A stretch of 14,012 nucleotides of DNA from Oscillospiraceae bacterium. Lineage in GTDB: Bacteria; Bacillota; Clostridia; Oscillospirales; Ruminococcaceae. The notes below the pieces were generated by a model. It made no database searches, was not told where the DNA came from, and saw only the letters and a program-made list of their open reading frames with translations. The translations under genes and the position numbers were made by a program. Positions 7,721 through 14,012 of this stretch are shown here, in pieces (within the stretch, counting starts at the first letter, position 1; the number at the start of each line of letters is the position of its first letter). The stretch spans positions 1 to 14,012 of the forward strand of contig JAFPXW010000216.1 in the NCBI GenBank assembly GCA_017394565.1, read 5' to 3'.

Positions 7721-8102
7721 TGCTATCGGCAGCAGTCAGCAGTCAGCATTGCAAAGTGCAAATGCTCCGAGATCTATCGTTTTTCTCGAACCTACGCTGT
7801 TTTCCGCAACTGGGGCAGCGAGGGGCAAGTTTTTTTGGTGGTTATTATATATACATCTCTTTATATATATTACTATTTTTATTTGCCCCTATTTGCCCCA
7901 AATAAATAAAAATAATAGAAAAGATAAGAAGAATAGGGATTTTTCAAGTTTTTATACACTATTGCCTACCAATTTGCCCGGAATTGTAACATACAAACTG
8001 TGGATAGCGTCAGGGCGCTGACAGTGCCACGGTGTGTATCGGACAGGCTTGGCAAGGTGAGAGGCGTGAAACAAAATCAGCTATTATCAGGAGGTAGATA
8101 CA
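7721..8102. other. Non-coding AT-rich region after the primase gene, candidate replication origin
   Basis: About 380 bases without a convincing gene. GGGGCA occurs at 7812-7817 and 7822-7827; a very AT-rich stretch follows at about 7840-7880 (repeated TATATA). Then TATTTGCCCC stands twice in tandem at 7880-7889 and 7890-7899, and ATTTGCCC again at 7972-7979. The first two repeats are inverted relative to the rest. Short repeats around an AT-rich core just after a primase-helicase gene resemble an iteron origin with an unwinding element. A GTCAG-GGCG-CTGAC hairpin lies at 8009-8022. The open frames overlapping 7689-8021 have low-complexity, non-protein-like translations and no ribosome binding site. 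The origin call is inference. Confidence 0.45.
7880..7899 (+). repeat. Tandem 10-bp repeat TATTTGCCCC x2
   Basis: Two perfect head-to-tail copies, with a partial third (ATTTGCCC) at 7972-7979 and inverted GGGGCA(A) copies at 7812-7817 and 7822-7828. GGGGCAA and TTGCCCC can also pair across the AT-rich segment as a 7-bp stem. Likely protein-binding iterons of the region described in the preceding entry. Confidence 0.7.
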
Positions 8103-8312
8103 ATGCAGAGAACACTTTTGATCCGTGGAGATCTCGGACATGACTATCGTACGCCCATCGACAGCGTTCTCAACGGTGTGCTTCAGAGCCAGCCGGAGAT
8201 GAAAATGGAGAGGGTAACAGTGCTTCAGATCAAGGAAACTTCCTGCCTGCTGCTCTGTGTGTTTGAGACCGGTGACCACTGCAATCAGACGAAAGCAAAG
8301 AATAATAACTGA
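8103..8312 (+). CDS. Small hypothetical phage protein
   Basis: A 69-residue protein with no recognised family. AGGAGGT at 8089-8095, seven bases before ATG 8103, supports expression. The sequence opens MQRTLLIRGDLGHDY and looks like a compact alpha/beta protein, with predicted strands around 3-8, 36-42 and 47-55 and a polar, Asn/Lys-rich tail. It lies 20 bases before the SAM synthetase gene, so the two probably share a transcript. No function can be assigned. Confidence 0.65.
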   Translation: MQRTLLIRGDLGHDYRTPIDSVLNGVLQSQPEMKMERVTVLQIKETSCLLLCVFETGDHCNQTKAKNNN

Positions 8313-8332
8313 ATAACAGGAGGACTAACACT

Positions 8333-9427
8333 ATGAGAATCATTACAAGTGAACAGGTATCCGCAGGACATCCCGACAAGATCTGTGACCAGATCGCAGA
8401 CGCAATTGTGACCGACTGCCTTCAGCATGACTGCAATTCCCGTGTCGCCATCGAGTGCCTTTTCAAGAACCGCTGCTTGGTGATCGCCGGGGAGCTGACA
8501 AGCACCCACGAGCCCGACTACAAGGCACTGGTGCAGCAGGTGTTTGACCGCATCAACAACGGCGGCGCTGAGAACGCAGATGCCGGTCTTGACTACAAGC
8601 TCGATTTCATCGCCGATGATCTGGACATCGCCGTTCTTATCGATCACCAGAGCAGTGACATTGCGCTTGGTGTGAATACCGGCGGCGCGGGAGATCAGGG
8701 CATGATGTATGGCTATGCGACTAACGAGACACCGGAGCTTCTGCCGATTCCTTTCGTGCTGGCTACCAGATTTCTGGAGCTTCTGAAAGCGTATCCCTGC
8801 CGTATGCTGAAAGCAGATGCAAAGGCGCAGGTCAGCTTCGACTATGACAGCGGTCGCATTACCACCTTCCTCTGCTCGGTGCAGCATCTCCGCGATGTAG
8901 AGGTCGAGGACTTCCGTGAGATCATCGCGAGCATCATGATCCGCACCGCTTCCGAGTACGGGCTGAATACCGACTTCATAAAGCTCGTGAATCCGACCGG
9001 CAGATTTGTCCTCGGCAGCAGCTTCGCCGATTGCGGCGTTACGGGACGCAAGCTCGCCTGTGATACCTATGGCGGTGTCGGGCATATCGGCGGCGGTGCA
9101 ATGTCCGGCAAAGACCCGTCAAAGGTTGATCGCAGCGGCGCGTATGCAGCCCGAAAGATCGCAAGGGATATCGTCAGTGCCGGATATGCGGACAAGGCAG
9201 AGGTACAGATCGCGTATGCCATCGGCGTGGCAGAGCCTGTGAGCGTATATGTGGAGACCTTCGGCACGGAGCATCAGGATAAGGAATTCATCAGCCAGTA
9301 CGTCCGTGAGAATTACGACCTTACGCCGAGAGGAATTATTGACGGTCTTGGACTGCTCGATGTGGACTATAACGCCGTTTCCGCATACGGGCACTTCGGC
9401 AAACAGGGGCTTCCGTGGGAGAAATAA
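8333..9427 (+). CDS. metK: S-adenosylmethionine synthetase
   Basis: Makes S-adenosylmethionine from ATP and methionine, releasing phosphate and diphosphate, in the cytoplasm. The 364 residues carry the family signatures: SAGHPDK (10-16, with catalytic His13 and metal-binding Asp15), the GAGDQGMMYGYA hexapeptide region, GGGAMSGKDPSKVDRS (phosphate-binding loop) and the normal C-terminal HFGKQGLPWEK. It is about 20-30 residues shorter than most bacterial MetK, apparently from shorter loops rather than truncation, so it is probably active. AGGAGG at 8317-8322 supports the start. A phage-encoded copy among replication genes is a metabolic gene rather than host housekeeping; SAM could feed DNA methyltransferases outside the window or the SAM-dependent activation of NrdD encoded further on. 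Confidence 0.95.
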   Translation: MRIITSEQVSAGHPDKICDQIADAIVTDCLQHDCNSRVAIECLFKNRCLVIAGELTSTHEPDYKALVQQVFDRINNGGAENADAGLDYKLDFIADDLDIAVLIDHQSSDIALGVNTGGAGDQGMMYGYATNETPELLPIPFVLATRFLELLKAYPCRMLKADAKAQVSFDYDSGRITTFLCSVQHLRDVEVEDFREIIASIMIRTASEYGLNTDFIKLVNPTGRFVLGSSFADCGVTGRKLACDTYGGVGHIGGGAMSGKDPSKVDRSGAYAARKIARDIVSAGYADKAEVQIAYAIGVAEPVSVYVETFGTEHQDKEFISQYVRENYDLTPRGIIDGLGLLDVDYNAVSAYGHFGKQGLPWEK

Positions 9428-9458
9428 AAATTTTCAAAAAAAATTTTGATAGATACCG

Positions 9459-9500
9459 AAAAAAACAGCCTCCAACTGACAATATATGAGAGGGGTTGTT
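9459..9500 (-). terminator. Possible intrinsic terminator reading on the minus strand
   Basis: AACAGCCTC (9464-9472) pairs with GGGGTTGTT (9492-9500) over nine base pairs including two G-U pairs, with a 19-base loop. Seven A residues lie at 9459-9465, so on the minus strand the hairpin is followed by a T run, the arrangement of a rho-independent terminator. On the + strand there is no T run. No minus-strand gene is apparent nearby, so its use is uncertain. Confidence 0.35.
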
Positions 9501-9537
9501 ACAAAGCCCCATGTGAACGGATACGGAGGTGAAGCCA

Positions 9538-9897
9538 ATGCCCAAGAGACCGAATACCCCATGCCGTCACCCCGGCTGTGCTGCGCTCGTACCTTACGGC
9601 ACCAAATACTGTGACAAGCACCGTTCCCTCCATCCGGAGGACACACGCTCCGCAGGCAGCCGAGGCTATGGCACGGCATGGAATAAAGCCCGTAAACGCT
9701 ACCTTGAAACACATCCCCTATGTGTGGAGTGCCTGAAAGAAGGACGTTATGTCAAGGCGACAGATGTAGACCACATCAAGCCGCACCGAGGCGATAATAC
9801 GCTGTTCTGGGATCAGGGCAATTGGCAAAGCCTCTGCCACCGTCACCACAGCATGAAAACACGCAACGAGGATCACACGCCGGACTACCGGTACTGA
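9538..9897 (+). CDS. HNH endonuclease
   Basis: A 119-residue phage HNH (beta-beta-alpha metal) nuclease. An N-terminal zinc-like set (C9, C14, C25, H28) precedes the core: C62xxC65, then DVDHIKPHRGD with Asp78/His79, Asn95 in WDQGNWQSLC, and C100, H103, H104. The two Cys pairs would hold structural zinc while His79, Asn95 and His104 form the active site. The start at ATG 9538 is preferred to GTG 9529 because CGGAGGTG (9524-9531) lies seven bases upstream of the ATG and covers the GTG. Such genes usually stand just before the terminase small subunit and help packaging; here the next gene is not a terminase, so this one may be a free-standing nuclease or the packaging genes may lie elsewhere. 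Confidence 0.92.
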   Translation: MPKRPNTPCRHPGCAALVPYGTKYCDKHRSLHPEDTRSAGSRGYGTAWNKARKRYLETHPLCVECLKEGRYVKATDVDHIKPHRGDNTLFWDQGNWQSLCHRHHSMKTRNEDHTPDYRY

Positions 9898-9918
9898 TCT
9901 TCCGAGCGTGTTTTTATT

Positions 9919-9961
9919 ATACCACCTTCCGCCGGTAATCTCTACCTACTGGGAGTGGTAT
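9919..9961 (+). other. Stem-loop between the HNH gene and the next gene
   Basis: ATACCAC (9919-9925) and GTGGTAT (9955-9961) are perfectly complementary, and GGTA (9933-9936) can pair with TACC (9942-9945) inside them. No T run follows, so this is not a standard terminator; it could be a small regulatory RNA element or a protein site. The pairing is visible; the role is unknown. Confidence 0.3.
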
Positions 9962-9996
9962 TCGATGTAAAATTTTGAGCGAAAGGATTGTGCATT

Positions 9997-10431
9997 ATGA
10001 ACAACAGCATCCAGACCAAACATACGGCAGCCCACAACAGCCGAGGCTTCATCAAGAGCAGCAAGGGCTTCTACATCGGTGACATCACCAACGTGTTAGA
10101 CCCCTTCGAGCTGTGCATGGTGCTCGGCAACGAGCATGGCTGTCCTACCGGTATTGTCCGCATGAACGCACGGTTTCAGATCGGTGTTGCTTACACCGGC
10201 CGCAACGACTGTACCTTCGCTGACAACAAGGGCAACCGCTACGCTGTGGACTCCGGTCTGCTCGGCATCGTTCCGATGGAGCTTGTCTCGACAGACCATC
10301 CCAAGCACGGGTTAGTCATCAATGAACCGGGTGCTGCATGGTTCAGCCACAACAATGACGGTGTGTTCGACTTCTACGTCCCGCCGCATACGCACATCCA
10401 CCTCGATACCAACGAGCCTGTTGGTCGCTGA
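9997..10431 (+). CDS. Hypothetical phage protein with GD...VDSGLLGIVP pattern
   Basis: A 144-residue protein without a confidently recognised family. The pattern FYIGDITNVL near residues 25-34, then AYTGRNDCTFADNKGNRY and YAVDSGLLGIVPMEL near residues 83-97, resembles small phage beta-rich proteins with a 'GDPCYV ... VDaGxIGIVP' layout; the similarity is from memory of the pattern, not from a search. Start ATG 9997 has AAAGGA at 9982-9987; the in-frame TTG 9988 lacks spacing for it. No signal peptide or membrane segment is seen, so it is likely cytoplasmic. It ends just before the structured region 10432-10860. Confidence 0.7.
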   Translation: MNNSIQTKHTAAHNSRGFIKSSKGFYIGDITNVLDPFELCMVLGNEHGCPTGIVRMNARFQIGVAYTGRNDCTFADNKGNRYAVDSGLLGIVPMELVSTDHPKHGLVINEPGAAWFSHNNDGVFDFYVPPHTHIHLDTNEPVGR

Positions 10432-10439
10432 CAGCACTT

Positions 10440-10625
10440 CGCCCGATGAAAGTCGGGGGCGGGCTGGGGCTGGGGGCGCCCCTCCGGGGGCGGTTCACTT
10501 CTCTGTGTGAAAGCGAACACAAGACCGTCGGCCCCTGCCGTGTTAAAACACGCGAAATTGAAGGCCCCCCGCCCGTCTGGGACCCAGACAGGTGCAAAAA
10601 TAAAGTCTGCCGATTGAAACGGCGG
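10440..10625 (+). ncRNA. Candidate structured RNA, GC-rich and multi-branched
   Basis: An unusually GC-rich segment with several nested hairpins. An outer stem CGGGC-bulge-GGGG (10460-10469) pairs with CCCCGCCCG (10567-10575). Inside are CGCCCC-TCCG-GGGGCG (10477-10492, a UNCG-type tetraloop), TTCAC/GTGAA (10494-10498 with 10507-10511, or GTTC 10493-10496 with GAAC 10515-10518) and CGTGT-TAAA-ACACG (10539-10552). Before the outer stem is CCCGA/TCGGG (10442-10457, partly competing with it). After it are GTCTGG-GAC-CCAGAC (10575-10589) and GCCG/CGGC (10609-10623). No coding region fits: frames here have no ribosome binding site and odd composition. It does not match a riboswitch or phage RNA class that I recognise. 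The strand is assumed from the surrounding genes. Tetraloop and linked stems favour an RNA, but conservation is untested. Confidence 0.45.
10455..10476 (+). other. G-quadruplex motif
   Basis: Four G runs of 5, 3, 4 and 5 are separated by loops of C, CT and CT, which satisfies the G3+N1-7 rule with very short loops. It overlaps the outer stem of the candidate RNA, so quadruplex and duplex would exclude each other. Confidence 0.6.
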
Positions 10626-10648
10626 CAACGGAAAATCTTGATTCTATG

Positions 10649-10690
10649 CGGTTTTCAAAGAACAGACTACATCTTCTCCTTTCAAAACGG
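10649..10690. repeat. Imperfect inverted repeat, 12-bp arms
   Basis: CGGTTTTCAAAG (10649-10660) and CTTTCAAAACGG (10679-10690) are inverted copies matching at 10 of 12 positions, with an 18-base spacer. They sit between the GC-rich segment and the longer inverted repeat that follows. Confidence 0.4.
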
Positions 10691-10715
10691 TACTGCGTTA
10701 TTTCGTTAATGAAAA

Positions 10716-10799
10716 CAGTGAAAAACGGCGATTTTTCACGCAAAAAAAGAGCGAAAAACAATATTTTCTGCGTTTTTATGCTTCCGCCGTTTTTCACTG
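10716..10799. repeat. Perfect 15-bp inverted repeat with nested copies
   Basis: CAGTGAAAAACGGCG (10716-10730) and its exact reverse complement (10785-10799) enclose 54 AT-rich bases. The left arm can alternatively fold locally: GTGAAAAA (10718-10725) pairs with TTTTTCAC (10732-10739) around a CGGCGA loop. A related GCGAAAAAC occurs at 10751-10759. So the motif GYGAAAAAC appears about four times in both orientations. No T run follows, so it is not a simple terminator. It may be an operator cluster, an origin element or part of an RNA; it stands about 60 bases before the HTH gene at 10861. Confidence 0.65.
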
Positions 10800-10860
10800 G
10801 GCGCAGCTCGTGTGGATACCAAGAAGGTGCGCTGTTAAGCCATTTTGAGGGTGTGAGGAT

Positions 10861-11160
10861 ATGACCGATACGCAAAGGCAGCAGATTCTCAGTATGCGGA
10901 TGCAGGGCATCGGATATCACGTCATCGGCAAGACACTGAATCTGGACGAGCATCAGGTGCAGCTCTACTGCAAGGCGCATGGGCTTTCCGGGGATGCAGG
11001 GCTTGTCAGCCTGAACCACGATGTCTGGTGCCGTGAGAATAACCGCTGCGCATTCTGCGGCAGAAAGCTGAAACAGCCGAGGCGCGGCAGGCGCAGGCGT
11101 TTCTGTTCCGGTAGCTGCCGCACAAGGTACTGCATCATGAGAAAATATATGGAGGAATGA
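10861..11160 (+). CDS. HTH (sigma-70 region 4-like) protein with C-terminal zinc ribbon
   Basis: A 99-residue protein. Residues 5-45 form a helix-turn-helix like that of small sigma-70 region 4 proteins (RQQILSMRMQGIGYHVIGKT). The C-terminal part holds CAFCG (Cys63, Cys66) and FCSGSC (Cys82, Cys86) with a basic RRGRRRRF stretch between, a four-Cys zinc-ribbon layout. It probably binds DNA as a phage transcription regulator; a true sigma factor is unlikely because no region 2 is present. GAGGGTG at 10847-10853 supports the start. It heads the tightly packed 10861-14012 block, directly downstream of the inverted-repeat region, so it could act on that region itself (inference). Confidence 0.8.
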   Translation: MTDTQRQQILSMRMQGIGYHVIGKTLNLDEHQVQLYCKAHGLSGDAGLVSLNHDVWCRENNRCAFCGRKLKQPRRGRRRRFCSGSCRTRYCIMRKYMEE

Positions 11161-11162
11161 AC

Positions 11163-11354
11163 ATGGTCTTAGCAATTTTGAACTGGATTCTGATGCTGTT
11201 TATGATCGTTTTTCAGGCGGTCTGGATTCACAGCATTCTGAATCATGATGGCAAGTGCCACTACACGGACTGCAAGCATTGTTTCTACGATGGCTGGTGT
11301 CCGATTCAGGAAGAGAGGAGAAAGCGTCATGACAGAAACAACCGACACGAGTAA
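11163..11354 (+). CDS. Small membrane protein with Cys-rich cytoplasmic tail
   Basis: A 63-residue protein. Residues 2-24 are a hydrophobic helix (MVLAILNWILMLFMIVFQAV), followed by a polar tail with Cys32, Cys37, Cys40 and Cys46 in a CxxC...GWC arrangement that could hold zinc, then a basic, charged end. ATG 11163 is chosen over the in-frame ATG 11157 because GGAGG (11151-11155) is seven bases before 11163 and only one before 11157. It overlaps the DUF3310 gene by 26 bases. No family is recognised; a single-pass inner-membrane protein is the likely form. Confidence 0.65.
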   Translation: MVLAILNWILMLFMIVFQAVWIHSILNHDGKCHYTDCKHCFYDGWCPIQEERRKRHDRNNRHE

Positions 11355-11607
11355 GAGCAGCGCAGTACAGAACGATCCGGTGAATCATCCGGCGCACTAC
11401 ACAGCCGGCGGCATCGAGGTCATCGACTTCCTCGAAGCGTGGAACTTTCCGTTCCATCTGGCGAACGCAATCAAATACATTTCCCGCGCAGGGCGGAAAG
11501 ATAAGAACGCACTCGTCACCGATCTGAAGAAGGCGGTGTGGTATATCAACCGCTACATCGACTACGTTGAGAAGCAGGGACTGGGCGGCAAGGAGGGCAA
11601 GTCATGA
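11329..11607 (+). CDS. DUF3310 phage protein
   Basis: A 92-residue protein with the DUF3310 signature: DPVNHPAHYTAGGIEVIDF (16-34), then NAIKYISRAGRKD and DLKKAVWYINRYIDY. The family is widespread in tailed phages, sometimes fused or adjacent to nucleotide-metabolism genes, and its activity is not established. ATG 11329 has GAGAGGAG at 11313-11320; the earlier in-frame ATG at 11245 would lie in the preceding gene. Its stop overlaps the next start (ATGA). Residues 1-15 are a short polar leader. Confidence 0.93.
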   Translation: MTETTDTSKSSAVQNDPVNHPAHYTAGGIEVIDFLEAWNFPFHLANAIKYISRAGRKDKNALVTDLKKAVWYINRYIDYVEKQGLGGKEGKS

Positions 11608-12089
11608 CGCTGACCGAGAACTTCATTCAGAACGCCATCCACCTCGATGCAGGTGCGGAGGTCATGTACGGCAGCGATCAGATGTACGACACCTATCCTT
11701 GCCGCTTTCCGACTGTCGAGTTTCAGCTCATGGCAACGGACGCGCTTGTGGAGGTAGCAGACCGTATCCGGCTTGAAAAGGGATATAAGCCTATGCATCC
11801 GAGGGACGGCAGATCGGACGATGTAGACTGTGACGGCTGGTACGACTTCTATGTAGGAGTTTCAAAATTACCCGGCGACCATCAAGAATGCCAGCTTGAC
11901 AGCAGCATCAGCTTTGTGGTCGTCAATTCCGATTCCGATGACAACGAGGATATGTACAATATCGACCTGACGGAAACAGAGCGAGAGTATGTGTATGAGA
12001 TACTGAACCGCCAGTGCAGACGGTATCACGGGAAGGACTGCGCCGCGCTTCTGGCAGAGTCCGAAAAGGAGCTGATGGATACAGCATGA
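11604..12089 (+). CDS. Hypothetical acidic phage protein
   Basis: A 161-residue protein with no recognised domain. The C-terminal half is strongly acidic (around 108-118, NSDSDDNEDMY) and ends in predicted helices (LTETEREYVYEILNRQCRR). There is no signal peptide or membrane helix. ATG 11604 overlaps the DUF3310 stop by four bases, with AGGAGGG at 11591-11597; its own stop overlaps nrdD in the same way. The coupling suggests a role with NrdD or DUF3310 in nucleotide metabolism, but only by position. Confidence 0.75.
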   Translation: MTLTENFIQNAIHLDAGAEVMYGSDQMYDTYPCRFPTVEFQLMATDALVEVADRIRLEKGYKPMHPRDGRSDDVDCDGWYDFYVGVSKLPGDHQECQLDSSISFVVVNSDSDDNEDMYNIDLTETEREYVYEILNRQCRRYHGKDCAALLAESEKELMDTA

Positions 12090-14012
12090 GAATTATCAAA
12101 CGCAACGGCGCGGAAGTGCCGTATGACTGTCAGAAAATAAGAGCCGCTATATTGGCGGCGAATGATGAAGTGTCGGAGAAGCTATCCGATACAGCTATCG
12201 GCTTTATCGTCGGCAGAGTTGAGCAGCGGTGCGATGCCCTTGCAAGACCTGTCCATGTCGAGGAAATTCAGGCCATGGTCATCGATGAACTGAATCACGC
12301 CGAAGCGTACAAACTTGCACGCCATTACAGCGAGTACCGGCTGCGACATGAGCAGCAGCGGAAGATGAACACCACAGACGGCAAGATCCTCAGTCTGCTT
12401 GAACGCAACAACGAGGAGGCAAAACAGGAGAACGCCAACAAGAACCCAATCATCAACAGCACTCTCCGCGACTATATGGCGGGCGAGGTCAGCAGAGACA
12501 TCTGCCGCCGATTCCTCTTTCCAGAGGATGTGATCGCCGCCCACGATGATGGCGTCATCCATGTACACGATTTGGACTACATTGCAGAGCCGATGCATAA
12601 CTGCTGTCTGGTAAATCTGGCAGATATGCTTCAGAACGGCACTGTGGTTTCCGGCACTATGATCGAGAAGCCGCACAGCTTTTCGACTGCCTGCAATATC
12701 GCAACGCAGATCATTGCACAGGTCGCATCGAACCAATATGGCGGACAGACAATCAGTCTGGCGCACCTTGCACCTTTCGTGGATGTCAGCCGGCAGAAGA
12801 TCCGTGCAGAGGTGTTCGAGGATGTGAACTGCGACTGCGGCGCAAAGCTGTCCGAGGAAGAACTCGACCATATTGTTGAAAAACGTGTACGCCGGGAAGT
12901 CAAGCGGGGCGTGCAGACGATACAGTATCAGATCAATACGCTGCTCACCACCAACGGGCAGACTCCGTTTGTCACAGTGTTCATGTATCTGGATGAGGTG
13001 CCGGAGGGACAGACCAGAGATGACCTTGCGCTCATCATCGAGGAAACACTGTTGCAGCGCATTGAGGGCGTAAAAAACGAGAAGGGCGTGTGGATCACAC
13101 CGGCATTCCCGAAGCTGATCTATGTTCTCGATGAGGACAACATTCAGCCCGGTTCCAAGTATTACTACCTCACCGAACTTGCCGCCAAGTGTACGGCAAA
13201 GCGTATGGTCCCCGACTACATCTCCGCAAAGGTAATGAAACGTCTGAAGGGTGATGTGTATGCCTGCATGGGTTGTCGGTCTTTTCTGACACCGAGCGAC
13301 AGCCACACTTATTGGGGGCGATTTAATCAGGGAGTCGTGACGCTGAATCTGGTTGATGTCGCTTGCAGCGCAGACGGAGATGCAGAGAAGTTCTGGCAGC
13401 TTCTTGATGAACGCTGCGAACTGTGCCGAAAGGCTCTCATGTGCAGGCATGAGCGTTTGAAGGGAACGCCGTCCGATGTTGCACCGATCCTCTGGCAGTG
13501 CGGCGCGTTGGCACGGCTCGACAAAGGCGAGGTCATCGATGACCTGCTGTATAACAACTACAGCACGATCTCTCTCGGCTATGCCGGAATCGCAGAAATG
13601 ACTTATCGCATGACTGGATGCTCTCATACAGAGCCGGAGGGTAAAGCCTTCGCCATTTCGGTGATGCGGTTTCTGAATGACAAGTGCAGCAAATGGAGAG
13701 CCGAGAGCAATATCTCGTTCTCGCTATACGGCACGCCGATGGAATCAGTTACCTACAAATTTGCACAGTGCTTGCAGCGCAGACACGGCATCATTCCTCA
13801 TGTGACCGACAAGAGCTATATCACAAATAGCTATCATGTTCATGTAACTGAGCCGATTGACGCATTCAGCAAGCTGTCCTTCGAGGCAGAATTTCAGGAG
13901 CTGTCTCCCGGCGGTGCGATCAGCTATGTCGAGGTGCCGAACCTTCAGAACAACATCCCTGCTGTGTTTGCGCTGATGCGGCATATATACGAAACCATCC
14001 TTTACGCAGAGC
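12086..14012 (+). CDS. nrdD: Anaerobic (class III) ribonucleoside-triphosphate reductase, C-terminus beyond the window
   Basis: Reduces ribonucleoside triphosphates to deoxy forms without oxygen, using a glycyl radical. From 12086 the frame is open for 642 codons to the window edge. Residues 1-90 form an ATP-cone allosteric domain (RIIKRNGAEVPYDCQKIRAAI). The catalytic core includes HNCCLVNLADML with Cys173/Cys174 (radical-site Cys), GGQTISLAHLAPFVDVSR, and YACMGCRSFL with Cys397. An insertion near residues 249-251 carries CDC. The missing end should hold the zinc-binding CxxC pairs and the RVCGY glycyl-radical motif. Start ATG overlaps the preceding stop. The activase NrdG is not in the window. 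A complete enzyme would give the phage dNTPs for replication in an anaerobic host. Confidence 0.95.
   Translation, partial: MRIIKRNGAEVPYDCQKIRAAILAANDEVSEKLSDTAIGFIVGRVEQRCDALARPVHVEEIQAMVIDELNHAEAYKLARHYSEYRLRHEQQRKMNTTDGKILSLLERNNEEAKQENANKNPIINSTLRDYMAGEVSRDICRRFLFPEDVIAAHDDGVIHVHDLDYIAEPMHNCCLVNLADMLQNGTVVSGTMIEKPHSFSTACNIATQIIAQVASNQYGGQTISLAHLAPFVDVSRQKIRAEVFEDVNCDCGAKLSEEELDHIVEKRVRREVKRGVQTIQYQINTLLTTNGQTPFVTVFMYLDEVPEGQTRDDLALIIEETLLQRIEGVKNEKGVWITPAFPKLIYVLDEDNIQPGSKYYYLTELAAKCTAKRMVPDYISAKVMKRLKGDVYACMGCRSFLTPSDSHTYWGRFNQGVVTLNLVDVACSADGDAEKFWQLLDERCELCRKALMCRHERLKGTPSDVAPILWQCGALARLDKGEVIDDLLYNNYSTISLGYAGIAEMTYRMTGCSHTEPEGKAFAISVMRFLNDKCSKWRAESNISFSLYGTPMESVTYKFAQCLQRRHGIIPHVTDKSYITNSYHVHVTEPIDAFSKLSFEAEFQELSPGGAISYVEVPNLQNNIPAVFALMRHIYETILYAE

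Noticed and set aside
7689..8021. Open frames overlapping the primase end and the AT-rich region
   Set aside because: No ribosome binding site, low-complexity hydrophobic translation from AT repeats; better explained as the non-coding region.
9490..9512. GGGG...CCCC hairpin as a + strand terminator
   Set aside because: No T run follows on the + strand and the stem has a mismatch; the alternative stem with a T run points at the minus strand.
10446..10709. Open frame across the GC-rich region, 87 codons
   Set aside because: No ribosome binding site, unusual Gly/Pro/Arg composition, and it spans several strong hairpins; a coding role cannot be excluded but is weaker than a structured element.
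10646..10864. Open frame of 72 codons reaching the HTH start
   Set aside because: No ribosome binding site and it runs through the perfect inverted repeat; considered a shadow, with a low chance of being real.
12182..13627. Long minus-strand open frame of 481 codons
   Set aside because: It lies entirely antisense to nrdD, whose translation carries clear family motifs. Its own translation has no recognisable domain; it reflects codon bias on the opposite strand.
1..14012. CRISPR arrays, tRNA or rRNA genes
   Set aside because: No regularly spaced repeats of 24-40 bases, no cloverleaf with a CCA-type end, and no rRNA-like stretches were seen by eye.

Overview
The window reads as part of the early (DNA metabolism and replication) region of a tailed phage or prophage of a Clostridia-type Firmicute, most likely a gut Ruminococcaceae/Oscillospirales relative. 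The grounds are gene content (family A DNA polymerase, DUF932, VRR-NUC nuclease, SNF2 helicase, primase-helicase, HNH nuclease, DUF3310, class III ribonucleotide reductase), strong AGGAGG-type ribosome binding sites, ATGA stop/start overlaps, and every supported phage gene lying on the + strand. The anaerobic NrdD fits an anaerobic host. The genus is inference; nothing in the window fixes it.

Layout. 1-150: a short open frame on the minus strand unrelated to what follows, probably a foreign or chimeric end. 145-1538: a family A DNA polymerase that has lost its N-terminal part and carries one frameshift near 291, with its palm motifs A, B and C intact. 1578-4691: a tightly coupled block of DUF932 protein, small Cys-rich protein, VRR-NUC nuclease and SNF2-type helicase. 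4692-4802: a gap with two copies of a 10-bp repeat. 4803-7720: a PemK/MazF-like protein overlapping a large primase/SF3 helicase. 7721-8102: non-coding, with an AT-rich core flanked by G4CA/TGC4 repeats, a candidate replication origin. 8103-9427: a small unknown protein and S-adenosylmethionine synthetase. 9538-10431: an HNH nuclease and an unknown phage protein. 10432-10860: non-coding and highly structured. 10861 to the window end: a coupled run of HTH/zinc-ribbon protein, small membrane Cys protein, DUF3310, an unknown acidic protein, and NrdD, which runs off the end.

How they fit together. Polymerase, primase-helicase, helicase and VRR-NUC form a replication/recombination module. NrdD supplies dNTPs without oxygen, and its radical activation uses SAM, which the phage MetK could supply. 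The PemK-like protein has no visible antitoxin.

The least explained parts are the two non-coding regions. 10432-10860 combines a G-rich multi-hairpin segment (with a quadruplex motif) and a perfect 15-bp inverted repeat. 7721-8102 resembles an iteron-type origin directly after the initiator-like primase gene. These are sequence-level inferences; no database search or folding program was run.
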